Source: Meghimatium bilineatum (Eukaryota; Mollusca; Gastropoda; Stylommatophora; Philomycidae). From it: 64,000 nucleotides of DNA. Where the stretch lies: the NCBI GenBank assembly GCA_034231615.1, contig CM067318.1, positions 37,543,382 to 37,607,381 of the forward strand, written 5' to 3'. Below are positions 62,763-64,000 of this stretch, piece after piece. Positions within the stretch are counted from its first letter, which is position 1. Each line of letters starts with the position of its first letter. Position numbers and translations under genes: made by a program. The notes under the pieces were generated by a model that was given only the letters and a program-made list of their open reading frames with translations, made no database searches and was not told where the DNA came from.

Positions 62763-64000
62763 CAGTGCTACAGGCCTTCTAGCTGAATTAAAATGGTCCC
62801 CGTTCGTTACGTTTTTGATTATTGTTGGTATTTGATTGGTCGCTATTTACATACTTGGGGGTCGCATGCCAAAAATAGCCAATGCCAACCAATAGATTTC
62901 ATGCAAATCGGAAACATGTTCATGTTTGTGTTTAAGTTGACAGGTCTCTTATACCGTTAATCGGTCACAGCTCTCCACTCTGCGTATTTTTTCTGTTGTC
63001 AACCATTGTGTACTACCATTTCCTAACATCTACATTCTCTAACAAGAATAATTAGAAAGTTGTAGAAGATTGCCAGTTTCATCATGGGATGACATTGTTC
63101 ACTTGCCAGTAAAGTCATGATTGTTTCAACTGTGTCTATTCTGTCTGCAAGTGTGTGTGTCTATGTTCATAACATACAACTGAAAACAGGGAAGATCAAC
63201 TAGGAAAATATTGATTGTGCTTTCCATACATGGTTCAAGCATGACCGGTCTCAGTTCAAGCATGTTAGGAACAGGATTATCTCCAATTCAAGGCATAACC
63301 CTATTGGAACAGAATAGGGTCGACTGAGAACAAAGTCTCTGCCCATTACACCAACAATTGGGGGTGGGAGGATATTAAAAAATTTGACAGTTATTTACTA
63401 GGATTGCGGGACGGACGAAAGCGGGGTGTTTCTAAAGTTGCTATCAACAATACTGCTTTTATGCGCCAATTAAATATAATGTGAAATGTCATTAAAAAAA
63501 TATGAAAAACATGGGGGGGGGCTCAAATTTAGACGTGGGGAAGTCTTCAGTTATTGACAGGGAGGGAGGGGGTATAAATTGGCAAAACGTTGACGTTATG
63601 TATGGACAGCCCCCATATCATAAGATCTTCAGTTTAATTATCGGCCTGACACGGAATTTCACTAAAAGTCTTTTGTAATGGCGGAACCCTAAAGGAGAGC
63701 AAAGACTAAAACACCATGACATGTCATGCATGATATAAGACATGACTCAGGTTTTGAGGTGGTTACCCCATCTCATAGCTTAAAGTGATCCTAAAGTATC
63801 AGGCCAAGAGGTACAGATATAAGTCAAGCTATAAGCAATTAAACAACTCATTCCGGCTAACAAGTTTGGTTGTTTTTATAACGGAAGTGAAAGAAAAATC
63901 AACTACGGTACATAAAATGATCGAGCAATCTGAACCTAGTGGAACATAATGAAAGTTGACGAGTCTTTTTATACGAGCATCCCAAATTGTACACTCGCTG
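62763..64000. other. HIPK 5' intron, right end of window
   Basis: Family B copy at 63690-63865 and G-runs near 63510-63570. The rest shows nothing recognised. Confidence 0.5.
63690..63865 (+). repeat. SINE-like repeat, family B, diverged
   Basis: Contains 'gacatgtcatgcatgatata', 'ggtggttaccccatctcata', 'taaagtatcaggccaagagg' and 'aacaactcattccggctaac', in family order. Confidence 0.62.

Overview
This window is animal (eukaryotic) genomic DNA: AT-rich, dense in interspersed and tandem repeats, with one spliced gene whose short exons are separated by kilobase-scale introns. The non-LTR (LINE) fragments, tRNA-derived SINE and piggyBac copies fit a cephalopod mollusc, most likely an octopus. That assignment is an inference from family resemblance, not from a database search.

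The host gene is a homeodomain-interacting protein kinase (HIPK) on the minus strand. It enters at the right with the end of the kinase activation segment (52757) and leaves at the left inside the C-terminal regulatory region (1354). I place 15 exons (14 firm, one 57-nt exon tentative), totalling 2751 nt, about 917 codons. All exons have GT-AG boundaries and matching phases. The N-terminal exons, including the ATP-binding and catalytic loops, lie beyond 64000. The last coding exon was not found and probably lies left of position 1. The HIPK SUMO-interacting motif (VITISS followed by acids) and a Pro-Ser/Thr, His and Gln-rich tail can be read.

The introns hold most of the sequence. From left to right the main contents are: a 59-bp minisatellite (316-574); a piggyBac deletion derivative with TTAA ends (4089-5994); 20-bp and 29-bp minisatellites and a perfect 31-bp hairpin (6-9 kb); LINE 3' ends (7.5-10.6 kb); SINEs and a decayed LINE with endonuclease, RT and RNase H (22.9-26.1 kb); a 220-bp TTAA-flanked MITE (26.4 kb); a 30-bp minisatellite (27.1 kb); an uninterrupted 569-codon piggyBac transposase inside a TTAA-bounded element (28.5-30.7 kb); a Tigger/pogo deletion element bounded by TA tracts (30.9-32.0 kb); a Tc1/mariner-type element with long D-to-E spacing and perfect terminal repeats but one frameshift (38.1-40.5 kb); a large minisatellite (42.6-43.35 kb); a tRNA-T-arm-bearing foldback (45 kb); more LINE remains (49-60 kb); a 60-bp degenerate minisatellite (57 kb); and an exact 1026-bp tandem duplication of a LINE fragment (60.7-62.8 kb).

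The most interesting observations are a tandem duplication that copied a HIPK splice donor, a LINE coding fragment captured inside the DNA transposon, the intact piggyBac antisense to HIPK, and a possible alternative 5' exon that would encode a kinase-less HIPK tail. I found no rRNA, CRISPR or prokaryotic feature and no second complete host gene.
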